From an uncultured Eubacteriales bacterium (GTDB taxonomy: Bacteria; Bacillota; Clostridia; Peptostreptococcales; Anaerovoracaceae): DNA of 5,295 nucleotides. The stretch spans positions 1-5,295 of the forward strand of contig CADBSL010000010.1 of the NCBI GenBank assembly GCA_902797345.1, read 5' to 3'. The translations under genes and the position numbers were made by a program. The notes under the pieces are model-generated. The model was given only the letters and a program-made list of their open reading frames with translations, was not told the DNA's origin and did no database searches. Position 1 is the stretch's first letter. Every line of letters begins with the position of its first letter. Below are positions 1 to 5,295 of this stretch, one piece after another.

Positions 1-2594
1 CCCAGCATTTCGTTGACGGTCTTGTACATGGCCTTGACTTCTTCGAATTTGTGTCCCAGACCGAAGCTGTCTACCTGAGGCTTCAGGTTGGAGTACTGGC
101 CGCCGGGGATCTCATATTTATAGATTTCCGCGGTACTGGTCTTCAGACCGGATTCGAACTGTGCGTAGACCGGCCGTACAGCAGTCCAGTAGTCGGAGAT
201 CTTCTGCAGATCGTCCACCGGCAGTCCGGTATCTCTCTCGGTGTTTTCCAGAGCGGAGACGACGGAGTTCAGGGCCGGCTGGCTGGTGAGGCCGGACATG
301 CTGTTGAAGGCGGTGTCCGCGATGTCCACGCCCGCATGAGCCGCCATCAGGATGGCTGCCACACCGTTGCCGGTGGTGTCGTGGGTGTGGAGGTGGATCG
401 GAATGGTCAGCTCATTCTTCAGGGCTTTGATCAGTTTCTCCGCCGCCATCGGTTTCAGCAGGGCGGACATGTCTTTGATGCCTAAGATGTGAGCGCCTCT
501 TTCTTCCAGTTCCTTCGCCTTGTTCACATAGTATTTCAGGGAATATTTATCCCGCTTTTCGTCTAAGATATCGCCGGTGTAGCAGATGCAGGCTTCACAG
601 ACCATGTTCTGGTTCAGCACTTCATCCATGGCTACTTCCATGCCTTTGATCCAGTTCAGGGAGTCGAAGATACGGAAGACGTCGATGCCGTGGGCGGCAG
701 ACTGCTTCACGAATTCCCGGATCACGTTGTCCGGATAGTTCTTGTAACCGACGGCGTTGGCGCCCCGGATCAGCATCTGCATCAGCACATTCGGCACCGC
801 TTCCCGGATCAGCTTCAGCCGTTCCCAGGGAGATTCCTTCAGGAACCGGTAAGCCACGTCGAAGGTGGCGCCGCCCCACATTTCCAGGGAGAAGAGATCC
901 TTCGCCAGCACGGAGTAGGCCGGTGCGATCTTGGTCATATCTACGGTACGAAGACGGGTCGCCATCAGAGACTGGTGAGCGTCCCGCATGGTGGTATCCG
1001 TCAGGAGCAGTTTGTCCTGCTTCAGCACCCAGTCCGCCAGACCCTTGGGGCCGTGTTCGTCCAGATACTGTTTGGTGCCGTAAAGGGGTTCCTTCGGGGT
1101 CTCGAATTTCGGTACCCGTGGCACGTCGAACTGAGGCTTGACGCCTCTGGATTCGTTGACCACTTTATTGCCGATGTAGTTCAGCACCTTCAGCTCTTTG
1201 TCTCCCTTGGAGGAGATATTCAGCAGTTCCGGGTGGTCTGCGATGAAGTCGGTGTTGCAGGTCCCCTTCTTGAATTCTTCGTGGTTCAGCACATTCAGCA
1301 GGAAACCGATGTTGGTCTTTACACCCTGGATCTTGGTATCCCGCAGGGCTCTCCGGGACTTGCTGATGGCATCTCCGAAGGACCGGGAGTGGGAAGTCAC
1401 CTTTACCAGGAGGCTGTCATAATACGGGGTGATGACGGAACCGGTAAAGCCGTTGCCGCCGTCCAGACGAATCCCGTACCCGGAGCTGGTCCGGTATACA
1501 TCCAGTTTCCCGGTGTCCGGCATGAAGTTGTTGGCCGGATCTTCCGTGGTGACACGGCACTGGATCGCATAGCCGCTGGTCTTTATGCTGTCCTGAGAGG
1601 GGATGCCTACTTCTTCGGAATCCAGGGCATAGCCCTGAGCGATCCGGATCTGGGACTGGACGATGTCGATGCCGGTGATCATTTCCGTGACGGTGTGTTC
1701 TACCTGGATACGGGGGTTCATTTCGATGAAATAGTGGTTCCCGTCGGAATCCAGCAGGAATTCACAGGTCCCGGCGCTGCGGTAGTTCACCGCTCCGGCG
1801 ATCTTCAGCGCGTCCTCGCAGATGGCCTTTCTCTTTTCTTCGGACAGGCACAGGGCCGGTGCGAATTCGATGACCTTCTGGTGTCTTCTCTGGATGGAGC
1901 AGTCTCTTTCGTAGAGGTGCACCAGGTTGCCGTAGTTGTCCCCCAGCACCTGCACTTCGATGTGCTTGGGTTTATCTAAATATTTTTCAATAAAGATCTC
2001 ATCGCTGCCGAAGGCTTTTTTGGATTCGCTCTTGGCACTGTTGTATTCCGCGATGAGGGCTTCTTCGGAATAGACGACTCTCATTCCCCGTCCGCCGCCG
2101 CCGGCAGAGGCTTTCAGCATAACGGGGTATCCGCATTCCTTTGCTTCCTGTCTGGCTTCTTCATCGGATTCGATGGCTTTGCTGCCGCCGGGGATGGTGG
2201 CTACGCCGGCATTGTGGGCCACGATCTTGGACTGGATCTTGTCCCCCAGGGCGTTCATCATCTCGTGGGTAGGCCCGATGAAGACGATGCCTTCTTCTTC
2301 ACACTTTCTGGCGAATTCGGCGTTTTCCGCTAAAAATCCGTAGCCCGGGTGGATGGCGTCTACGCCCTTGGCCTTGGCCAGGCTGATGATCTCGTTGATG
2401 CTCAGGTACGCATCCACAGGGGTCTTGCCTTTTCCGATCTGGTAGGACTCGTCCGCCACGGTCCGGAACAGGGAATTCTTGTCCTCTTCCGAGTAGACTG
2501 CAACGGAACGGATGCCCATTTCCTTGCAGGCCCGGAAGACACGGATCGCGATCTCGCCCCGGTTCGCCACTAAAATACGCTTGAATTTCTTCAT
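1..2594 (-). CDS. pyc: Pyruvate carboxylase, N-terminal 864 residues (C-terminus beyond window)
   Basis: Biotin enzyme that carboxylates pyruvate to oxaloacetate using ATP and bicarbonate (anaplerosis), in the cytoplasm. The reading frame is open from the ATG at 2594-2592 to the left edge, and the product begins MKKFKRILVANRGEIAIRVF, a typical biotin carboxylase N-terminus. Visible motifs: ATP-grasp glycine loop KASAGGGGRGMR (about residues 161-172), RDCSIQRRHQK (230-240), EMNPRIQVEHTVTE (291-304), then the carboxyltransferase signatures TDTTMRDAHQS (532-542) and SLEMWGGATFD (569-579). The expected metal site is complete: Asp in TMRD (538), the Lys of GIKDM (707, carbamylated in the family) and HLHTHD (734-739). 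The order BC then CT on one chain identifies pyruvate carboxylase rather than a separate accC or oxaloacetate decarboxylase subunit. Family members are about 1150 residues, so the rest of the C-terminal region and the biotinyl-lysine domain lie outside. The start is supported by AAGGAG seven bases upstream. Confidence 0.97.
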   Translation of the reverse strand, partial: MKKFKRILVANRGEIAIRVFRACKEMGIRSVAVYSEEDKNSLFRTVADESYQIGKGKTPVDAYLSINEIISLAKAKGVDAIHPGYGFLAENAEFARKCEEEGIVFIGPTHEMMNALGDKIQSKIVAHNAGVATIPGGSKAIESDEEARQEAKECGYPVMLKASAGGGGRGMRVVYSEEALIAEYNSAKSESKKAFGSDEIFIEKYLDKPKHIEVQVLGDNYGNLVHLYERDCSIQRRHQKVIEFAPALCLSEEKRKAICEDALKIAGAVNYRSAGTCEFLLDSDGNHYFIEMNPRIQVEHTVTEMITGIDIVQSQIRIAQGYALDSEEVGIPSQDSIKTSGYAIQCRVTTEDPANNFMPDTGKLDVYRTSSGYGIRLDGGNGFTGSVITPYYDSLLVKVTSHSRSFGDAISKSRRALRDTKIQGVKTNIGFLLNVLNHEEFKKGTCNTDFIADHPELLNISSKGDKELKVLNYIGNKVVNESRGVKPQFDVPRVPKFETPKEPLYGTKQYLDEHGPKGLADWVLKQDKLLLTDTTMRDAHQSLMATRLRTVDMTKIAPAYSVLAKDLFSLEMWGGATFDVAYRFLKESPWERLKLIREAVPNVLMQMLIRGANAVGYKNYPDNVIREFVKQSAAHGIDVFRIFDSLNWIKGMEVAMDEVLNQNMVCEACICYTGDILDEKRDKYSLKYYVNKAKELEERGAHILGIKDMSALLKPMAAEKLIKALKNELTIPIHLHTHDTTGNGVAAILMAAHAGVDIADTAFNSMSGLTSQPALNSVVSALENTERDTGLPVDDLQKISDYWTAVRPVYAQFESGLKTSTAEIYKYEIPGGQYSNLKPQVDSFGLGHKFEEVKAMYKTVNEML

Positions 2595-2601
2595 GTTCAC
2601 A

Positions 2602-2607
2602 CTCCTT
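2602..2607 (-). promoter_or_regulatory. Ribosome binding site of pyc
   Basis: On the minus strand this reads AAGGAG, followed by seven bases and the ATG at 2594. It fixes the pyc start, which also agrees with the family's conserved N-terminus. Confidence 0.9.
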
Positions 2608-2640
2608 ATATGTTGATGGCATTATTTATCTGTGTAAGAA

Positions 2641-2658
2641 GATGAATAAAAATTCATC
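2641..2658. repeat. Perfect inverted repeat in the pyc leader
   Basis: GATGAAT-AAAA-ATTCATC is a perfect 7-bp inverted repeat with a four-base spacer. It begins about three bases downstream of the pyc start site predicted from the promoter at 2668-2696. It could be a repressor operator or a stem-loop at the 5' end of the pyc mRNA. On the minus strand the loop is UUUU and no long U-tract follows, so it is not a convincing terminator. Role is inferred only from position. Confidence 0.6.
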
Positions 2659-2667
2659 AATTGATAT

Positions 2668-2696
2668 ATTATACAGGAAAAAGTGTGTAAAAGCAA
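2668..2696 (-). promoter_or_regulatory. Candidate sigma-A promoter of pyc
   Basis: On the minus strand: -35 TTGCTT (2696-2691), a 17-base spacer, and a perfect -10 TATAAT (2673-2668). The predicted start is near 2661, giving a leader of about 67 nt before the pyc ATG. The -35 box is weak (three of six consensus bases), but the spacing and -10 are ideal and the surrounding DNA is AT-rich. Confidence 0.75.
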
Positions 2697-2711
2697 TGGC
2701 TTTGTATGAGA

Positions 2712-2867
2712 TTGGAGATGAGGGCTGCCAATAGGCGAGCAATAGTTACTCGGAGCGAAAGGCGCTCGTAGAAGTCGGTCCATTCAAGGCGATCCAGCCC
2801 CGTTAAAGGCGCCGATTCCGGAGAGGAAGCTATTGTCGCCCCCCGCAGCCCGGAGTTTCGTCTTCAA
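2712..2867. other. Candidate structured RNA or dispersed intergenic element
   Basis: A GC-richer block sits between the two divergent promoters. Its ends are complementary in three nested segments. TTGGAGATGA (2712-2721) pairs with TCGTCTTCAA (2858-2867), 10 bp including two G-U. GGGCTGC (2722-2728) pairs with GCAGCCC (2845-2851). GGCGA(G)CAATAG (2734-2745) pairs with CTATTGTCGCC (2830-2840), 11 bp with one bulged G. Inside are smaller hairpins: GAGCG/CGCTC (2753-2757/2763-2767), AGTCGG/CCGATT (2773-2778/2812-2817, one G-U) and TTCC/GGAA (2816-2819/2825-2828, competing with the previous one). The strand is undecided: wobbles in the helices favour plus, but the 2729-2733/2841-2844 internal loop would gain wobbles on minus. 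I do not recognise a known riboswitch or RNA class. No clear promoter or terminator of its own was found, so transcription is unproven. It may instead be a MITE- or REP-like dispersed repeat. Confidence 0.5.
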
Positions 2868-2897
2868 ACAGCTCACGATTTCCCATCCAAATATCAG

Positions 2898-2926
2898 TTG
2901 ATTTTATTAATTATGAAAGGTATAAT
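2898..2926 (+). promoter_or_regulatory. Candidate sigma-A promoter of yerC
   Basis: -35 TTGATT (2898-2903), a 17-base spacer and a perfect -10 TATAAT (2921-2926) in AT-rich DNA. The predicted start is near 2933, giving a leader of about 39 nt before the yerC ATG. This is the strongest promoter-like sequence in the window. Confidence 0.8.
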
Positions 2927-2935
2927 AATTTCAGA

Positions 2936-2951
2936 CGTTAAAGCGTTAAAG
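2936..2951 (+). repeat. Tandem CGTTAAAG direct repeat at the yerC transcription start
   Basis: Two perfect, immediately adjacent copies of CGTTAAAG (2936-2943 and 2944-2951) lie just downstream of the predicted yerC start site and upstream of its ribosome binding site. A third copy occurs at 2801-2808 within the structured intergenic element. The position suits an operator, possibly for autoregulation by YerC, but no binding motif for this family is known to me and the function is inferred. Confidence 0.5.
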
Positions 2952-2971
2952 GATGAAAGGATGGAACCTCC

Positions 2972-3271
2972 ATGGCTTATGAAACGAGATTCAAAAATGA
3001 TGAAACGGACCGGCTGTTCGATGCGATCCTGAAGCTGGAGGACCGGGAAGAGTGCTACCGGCTGTTCGAAGACCTGTGCACCATCAAAGAGATCCGTTCC
3101 ATGGCTCAGCGGTTTCAGGTAGCGTACCTGCTGAGTGAAGAGAAGACCTACAGCGAGATCGAGAAGATCACCGGCGCCAGCACCGCCACCATCAGCCGGA
3201 TCAACAAGTGTCTCGGATATGGGGCAGACGGCTATCGGTTGATCCTGGATCGGATGAAAGAAGAGAAATGA
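2972..3271 (+). CDS. yerC: YerC/YecD family TrpR-related DNA-binding protein
   Basis: Small cytoplasmic protein of 99 residues, full length for the family. It resembles the TrpR repressor superfamily: an all-helical body with the family block DLCTIKEIRSMAQRFQVAYLL (about 34-54), then a helix-turn-helix around residues 57-80 (YSEIEKITGASTATISRINK), in which the second helix carries TATISR as in TrpR-type recognition helices. It is therefore a likely transcriptional regulator; its effector and targets are not shown by the sequence, and tryptophan control should not be assumed. The start has AAAGGATGG at 2956-2964, seven bases upstream of the ATG. It has its own promoter and is followed by a rho-independent terminator, so it may be made largely as a monocistronic message. 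A pair of direct repeats at its transcription start suggests control at this site. Confidence 0.9.
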   Translation: MAYETRFKNDETDRLFDAILKLEDREECYRLFEDLCTIKEIRSMAQRFQVAYLLSEEKTYSEIEKITGASTATISRINKCLGYGADGYRLILDRMKEEK

Positions 3272-3294
3272 GTTTCCGGCTTGACCGGCATGAC

Positions 3295-3324
3295 AGGCGG
3301 AGGGTCTCCGCCTTTCTGTTTTTT
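3295..3324 (+). terminator. Rho-independent terminator after yerC
   Basis: AGGCGGAG (3295-3302), a three-base GGT loop, CTCCGCCT (3306-3313), then TTCTG and six T (3319-3324). The stem is 8 bp and GC-rich. It lies 24 bases after the yerC stop. Its T-tract abuts the GGAGAA ribosome binding site of the next gene, so it probably acts as a partial terminator or attenuator for the genes downstream. Confidence 0.85.
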
Positions 3325-3330
3325 GGAGAA
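3325..3330 (+). promoter_or_regulatory. Ribosome binding site fixing the transferase start
   Basis: GGAGAA precedes the ATG at 3335 by four bases (six from GGAG). This supports 3335 over the upstream in-frame TTG at 3281, whose extra 18 codons would run through the terminator stem. Confidence 0.75.
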
Positions 3331-3334
3331 GAAA

Positions 3335-3868
3335 ATGACGAGGATCTATCGTTTTAAGCACCGGGGAGAAAAGCCGGCGGAAAGTCGGGATTACCTGAAA
3401 AGGGCTTTGGCTCTTTGCTTTCCCGGGTGTATAATAGAAGTACATAAAGACGAAAGAGGCCGGCCCCTGACGGACCGGGAAGGCCTGTGGGTCTCCGCTT
3501 CCCATACAGGAGAGTGGGTTTATTGCGGGATCTCGGAGGAGCCTTTGGGGATCGACGCCCAGATCGCGACGACGGTGCGAAACAGGCAGCGGATCGTGGA
3601 CCGTTTTTTTACCAAAGAAGAAGGAGATTGGCTTTCCGGGCGGGAGGAAGAAGCGTTTTTTGACCTCTGGAGCCGGAAGGAAGCCTTTGCGAAATATACC
3701 GGAAAGGGGATCGCCTTCGGACTTCAGAAGATCCCGACGGTGAAAGATGGCGCCCCGGCGGAGGAGATCGGCGGGGTCCGGATGAGAGGCTGCCGGCAGG
3801 AAGACGGAATCTATTTCGCCTGCGCCGGAGGAAAAGGAGAACTGGAATGGATCGACGTACCGGATTAA
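3335..3868 (+). CDS. Sfp-type 4'-phosphopantetheinyl transferase
   Basis: Predicted to move the 4'-phosphopantetheine arm from coenzyme A to a serine of a carrier protein (ACP or PCP), converting apo to holo form in the cytoplasm. With the ATG at 3335 it is 177 residues. Family motifs in order: GRPLTD (42-47), SASHTGEW (54-61, matching the family's LSHS-type motif), LGIDAQ (71-76), FFTKEE (91-96) and WSRKEAFAK (112-120), the core F/W-S-x-K-E-x-x-x-K signature. The first metal-binding Asp (74) and the WSRKE Glu (116) are present, but the usual second acid of G-I-D-x-E is Gln (76). It is short next to the roughly 220 residues of Sfp. No carrier protein or synthase lies in the window, so its partner is unknown; it may serve a secondary pathway or be the cell's general enzyme. 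It follows the yerC terminator and overlaps the next gene by 22 bp. Confidence 0.88.
   Translation: MTRIYRFKHRGEKPAESRDYLKRALALCFPGCIIEVHKDERGRPLTDREGLWVSASHTGEWVYCGISEEPLGIDAQIATTVRNRQRIVDRFFTKEEGDWLSGREEEAFFDLWSRKEAFAKYTGKGIAFGLQKIPTVKDGAPAEEIGGVRMRGCRQEDGIYFACAGGKGELEWIDVPD
3407..3435 (+). promoter_or_regulatory. Candidate internal promoter within the transferase gene
   Basis: -35 TTGGCT (3407-3412), a 17-base spacer and a perfect TATAAT (3430-3435). The -10 falls on two consecutive ATA isoleucine codons, which are uncommon in these genes where ATC predominates. It could drive the transporter and the last gene independently of read-through at the upstream terminator. A chance match inside coding sequence is possible. 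Confidence 0.35.
3834..3840 (+). promoter_or_regulatory. Ribosome binding site of the EamA transporter
   Basis: AAGGAGA sits six bases before the ATG at 3847, inside the end of the transferase gene. It supports the overlapping start and suggests translational coupling. Confidence 0.85.
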
Positions 3869-4755
3869 AAGTGTATACGGTGGCTGTTTTGGCGGCCCTG
3901 ACCACGGGGCTTTCCTTTCTTTTTGTCAAGATCTCCCTGGGGTATGCCTCCCCCTTGCAGGCGCTGTTTTATCGGTTTTCCATCGCCTTCCTGTTCGTGC
4001 TGATCCTGATGGCAGTGGGAGCGGTGAAGGTGGATCTGAAGAATAAAAAGCTGCTGCCGGTGCTGGCACCGGCCCTGCTGTATTCCGCAGGTTTCTTCGG
4101 CTTCCAGTTTTTCGGTATGCTCTATGCCTCCTCGGTAGAAGCGGGGATCATCATGGCGGCTCAGCCGGCCATCACCATGGTGGTGGCGGAGCTGACCATC
4201 AAAGAAAAACCCACGAAGGTCCAGCGCTTCTTCGTGCTGGTGGCCATCCTGGCAGCGGCCTTCATCTCCGCCTACGGAAGCGGTGGGGTGGAATCCGTGG
4301 ACCTTCGGGGCGTGATCCTGATCGCTTTGTCTGCCATCTCCATGGCTGCCAATGTGGTCTTTATCCGCTGGATCCGAAGCGACTATTCCCCGGCGGAGCT
4401 GAGTTTCCTCTCCTGCGGCGTGGGGTTCCTGATCTACACGGTGGTGATCCTGGTGTGGGGCGTCGTTTCCGGCAACCTGGGAGAGACCTTTGGATTGGTG
4501 CAGGAGCCCGCCTTCCTGGGGGCCATGCTGTATTTAGGCATCGGCTGTACCAGCCTCACCACTCTGATGAATTCTTATGTAGTGAAGCACCTGGAAGCCG
4601 TCAAGGCCAGCGTTACCAGCTGCATCGGCACGGTAGTGACCCTGATGGCCGGCGTCCTGATCCTGAAGGAATCCCTGAGCCTGATGCAGGTCCTCTGTGC
4701 TGTTCTCATCCTGCTGGCGGTGGTGGGCACCAACTATTTTGGACGAAGAAACTGA
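3847..4755 (+). CDS. EamA/DMT-family membrane transporter
   Basis: Integral membrane protein of 302 residues, the usual length for the drug/metabolite transporter (EamA, RhaT-like) family, which exports or exchanges small metabolites such as amino acids or nucleosides. Ten hydrophobic segments are visible, at about 9-31, 38-60, 69-92, 97-118, 125-143, 153-175, 183-206, 222-245, 253-274 and 277-297. They form two five-helix EamA repeats joined near residues 144-152. Family hallmarks include SFLFVKISL in helix 1, the YASSVEAGIIMAAQPAIT segment (93-110) leading into helix 4, and its second-half counterpart KHLEAVKASVTSCIGTVVT (247-265) followed by GVLILKES. The substrate cannot be read from sequence. 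The start lies within the last 22 bases of the transferase gene with a strong ribosome binding site, so the two are co-transcribed and probably translationally coupled. Confidence 0.93.
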   Translation: MDRRTGLKVYTVAVLAALTTGLSFLFVKISLGYASPLQALFYRFSIAFLFVLILMAVGAVKVDLKNKKLLPVLAPALLYSAGFFGFQFFGMLYASSVEAGIIMAAQPAITMVVAELTIKEKPTKVQRFFVLVAILAAAFISAYGSGGVESVDLRGVILIALSAISMAANVVFIRWIRSDYSPAELSFLSCGVGFLIYTVVILVWGVVSGNLGETFGLVQEPAFLGAMLYLGIGCTSLTTLMNSYVVKHLEAVKASVTSCIGTVVTLMAGVLILKESLSLMQVLCAVLILLAVVGTNYFGRRN

Positions 4756-4779
4756 AAACGGAGAAGGGATTGTGAGAGA

Positions 4780-5283
4780 ATGGAATTGCGTAAAAGGCCC
4801 GGAATGAAGAAATGGATTATTATTGGGATCATTGTATTGGCTGTCTTTTTGATGTTGGCAGGACTATGGATTTCCCCGAAGCCGGTTTTGAAGGAAGGGG
4901 TTTCTGCGGATCGTGTCATTTATTCAGTGAACGTGATCCGTTCGCCGTATTCTCATAGAAATGATGTTTATCTCACTGAAGACGGAACGGGTCTGGATAC
5001 CAATGCCTATACAGTTGGATATCTGGATGAAGAAATACAGGATCGATTGGAGACAGTGCTTCAGACTTATGAGATGCGAAGGACTCTTCGATATCACCGG
5101 CAGTTGAAAACCTATAATATCACCCGGATCGGCATCGATGAAAAGCCGGAACTCATGGAGATTTATGTGGGAGAAGACCAGACTCTGGTGCACAGTGGAT
5201 GGTCCTGGTATCGGGTCGTTCAGCCGGAAGAGTTTTATTTGGAAATGAAAGATTTGATAGATGGATGTATCCTATCCAACTGA
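4780..5283 (+). CDS. Hypothetical membrane-anchored protein
   Basis: Product of 167 residues that I do not recognise. A basic N-terminus (RKRPGMKKW) precedes one hydrophobic helix (about 12-31), then a polar C-terminal part of about 135 residues. The pattern indicates a signal anchor with an extracytoplasmic domain. There is no lipobox, no cysteine pair (one Cys at 163) and no catalytic motif that I can identify. The C-terminal part alternates short hydrophobic stretches with charged ones (RVIYSVNVIRS, LMEIYVGED, WSWYRVVQPEEFYLEMKDLI), compatible with a small alpha/beta fold. The start is uncertain: the ATG at 4780 has GGAGAAGGG 11 bases upstream, while the ATG at 4804 (residue 9) has AAAAGG seven bases upstream; either keeps the anchor. 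It lies 24 bases after the transporter, likely in the same transcript. Codons are visibly richer in A and T at third positions than in the neighbouring genes. Confidence 0.75.
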   Translation: MELRKRPGMKKWIIIGIIVLAVFLMLAGLWISPKPVLKEGVSADRVIYSVNVIRSPYSHRNDVYLTEDGTGLDTNAYTVGYLDEEIQDRLETVLQTYEMRRTLRYHRQLKTYNITRIGIDEKPELMEIYVGEDQTLVHSGWSWYRVVQPEEFYLEMKDLIDGCILSN

Positions 5284-5295
5284 TCAAAAACAAAC

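Noticed and set aside
51..485. Plus-strand open frame of 144 codons near the left edge
   Set aside because: Antisense to the carboxyltransferase domain of pyc, with no recognisable domain in its translation.
690..1979. Plus-strand open frame of 429 codons opposite pyc
   Set aside because: It lies wholly antisense to well-conserved pyruvate carboxylase sequence, and its translation shows no recognisable domain. Long antisense frames are common opposite GC-rich, biased codons.
2661..2691. Plus-strand promoter for the structured element (TTGATA with TGTAAA)
   Set aside because: The -10 is poor and the spacer is about 19 bases. The same DNA is better explained as the minus-strand pyc promoter.
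2722..2851. Riboswitch controlling pyc or yerC
   Set aside because: Both predicted promoters lie downstream of the element in their own direction, so it would not be in either leader. I also recognise no known aptamer core. It stays open only if other start sites exist.
3281..3334. Upstream TTG start extending the transferase by 18 codons
   Set aside because: The extension reads through the terminator hairpin and has no good ribosome binding site, whereas the ATG at 3335 does.
2894..3505. Minus-strand open frame of 203 codons
   Set aside because: It covers the yerC promoter, yerC, the terminator and the start of the transferase gene in antisense. The plus-strand genes have family matches and ribosome binding sites; this frame has neither.
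4455..4775. Plus-strand open frame of 106 codons within the transporter
   Set aside because: Out-of-frame shadow of the EamA gene, rich in Gly, Arg and Pro, with no recognisable domain.

Overview
The window looks like a chromosomal segment from a Bacillota (Gram-positive, probably Clostridia) genome of moderate GC. This rests on a single-chain pyruvate carboxylase, a YerC/YecD-type TrpR-like regulator, strong AGGAG-type ribosome binding sites and sigma-A-like promoters with TATAAT -10 boxes. Codon use favours C- or G-ending codons in most genes. I cannot name a genus from the sequence alone.

Layout. Positions 1-2594 (minus strand) carry the first 864 codons of pyruvate carboxylase. The biotin carboxylase and carboxyltransferase domains are present, and the gene runs off the left edge before the biotin-carrier domain. 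Positions 2595-2971 are a divergent intergenic region with a leftward pyc promoter, a rightward yerC promoter, and between their -35 boxes a block of about 156 bp (2712-2867) with nested long-range complementarity. Rightwards from 2972 come yerC (TrpR-like regulator), a rho-independent terminator, an Sfp-type 4'-phosphopantetheinyl transferase, a ten-helix EamA/DMT transporter that overlaps it by 22 bp, and a membrane-anchored protein of unknown function that ends near the right edge.

How it fits together. Pyruvate carboxylase makes oxaloacetate from pyruvate. The rightward genes form a loose transcription unit: yerC is separated from the rest by a terminator whose U-tract directly abuts the next ribosome binding site, so the downstream genes depend on read-through or on a candidate promoter inside the transferase gene. 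No functional link between pyc and the rightward genes is evident beyond the shared intergenic region.

The most unusual item is the 2712-2867 element. It lies upstream of both promoters, is in neither 5' leader as mapped, and can fold into a long closed stem with internal hairpins. It may be a dispersed non-coding element or an independent small RNA. The rest is mostly ordinary core-genome content.
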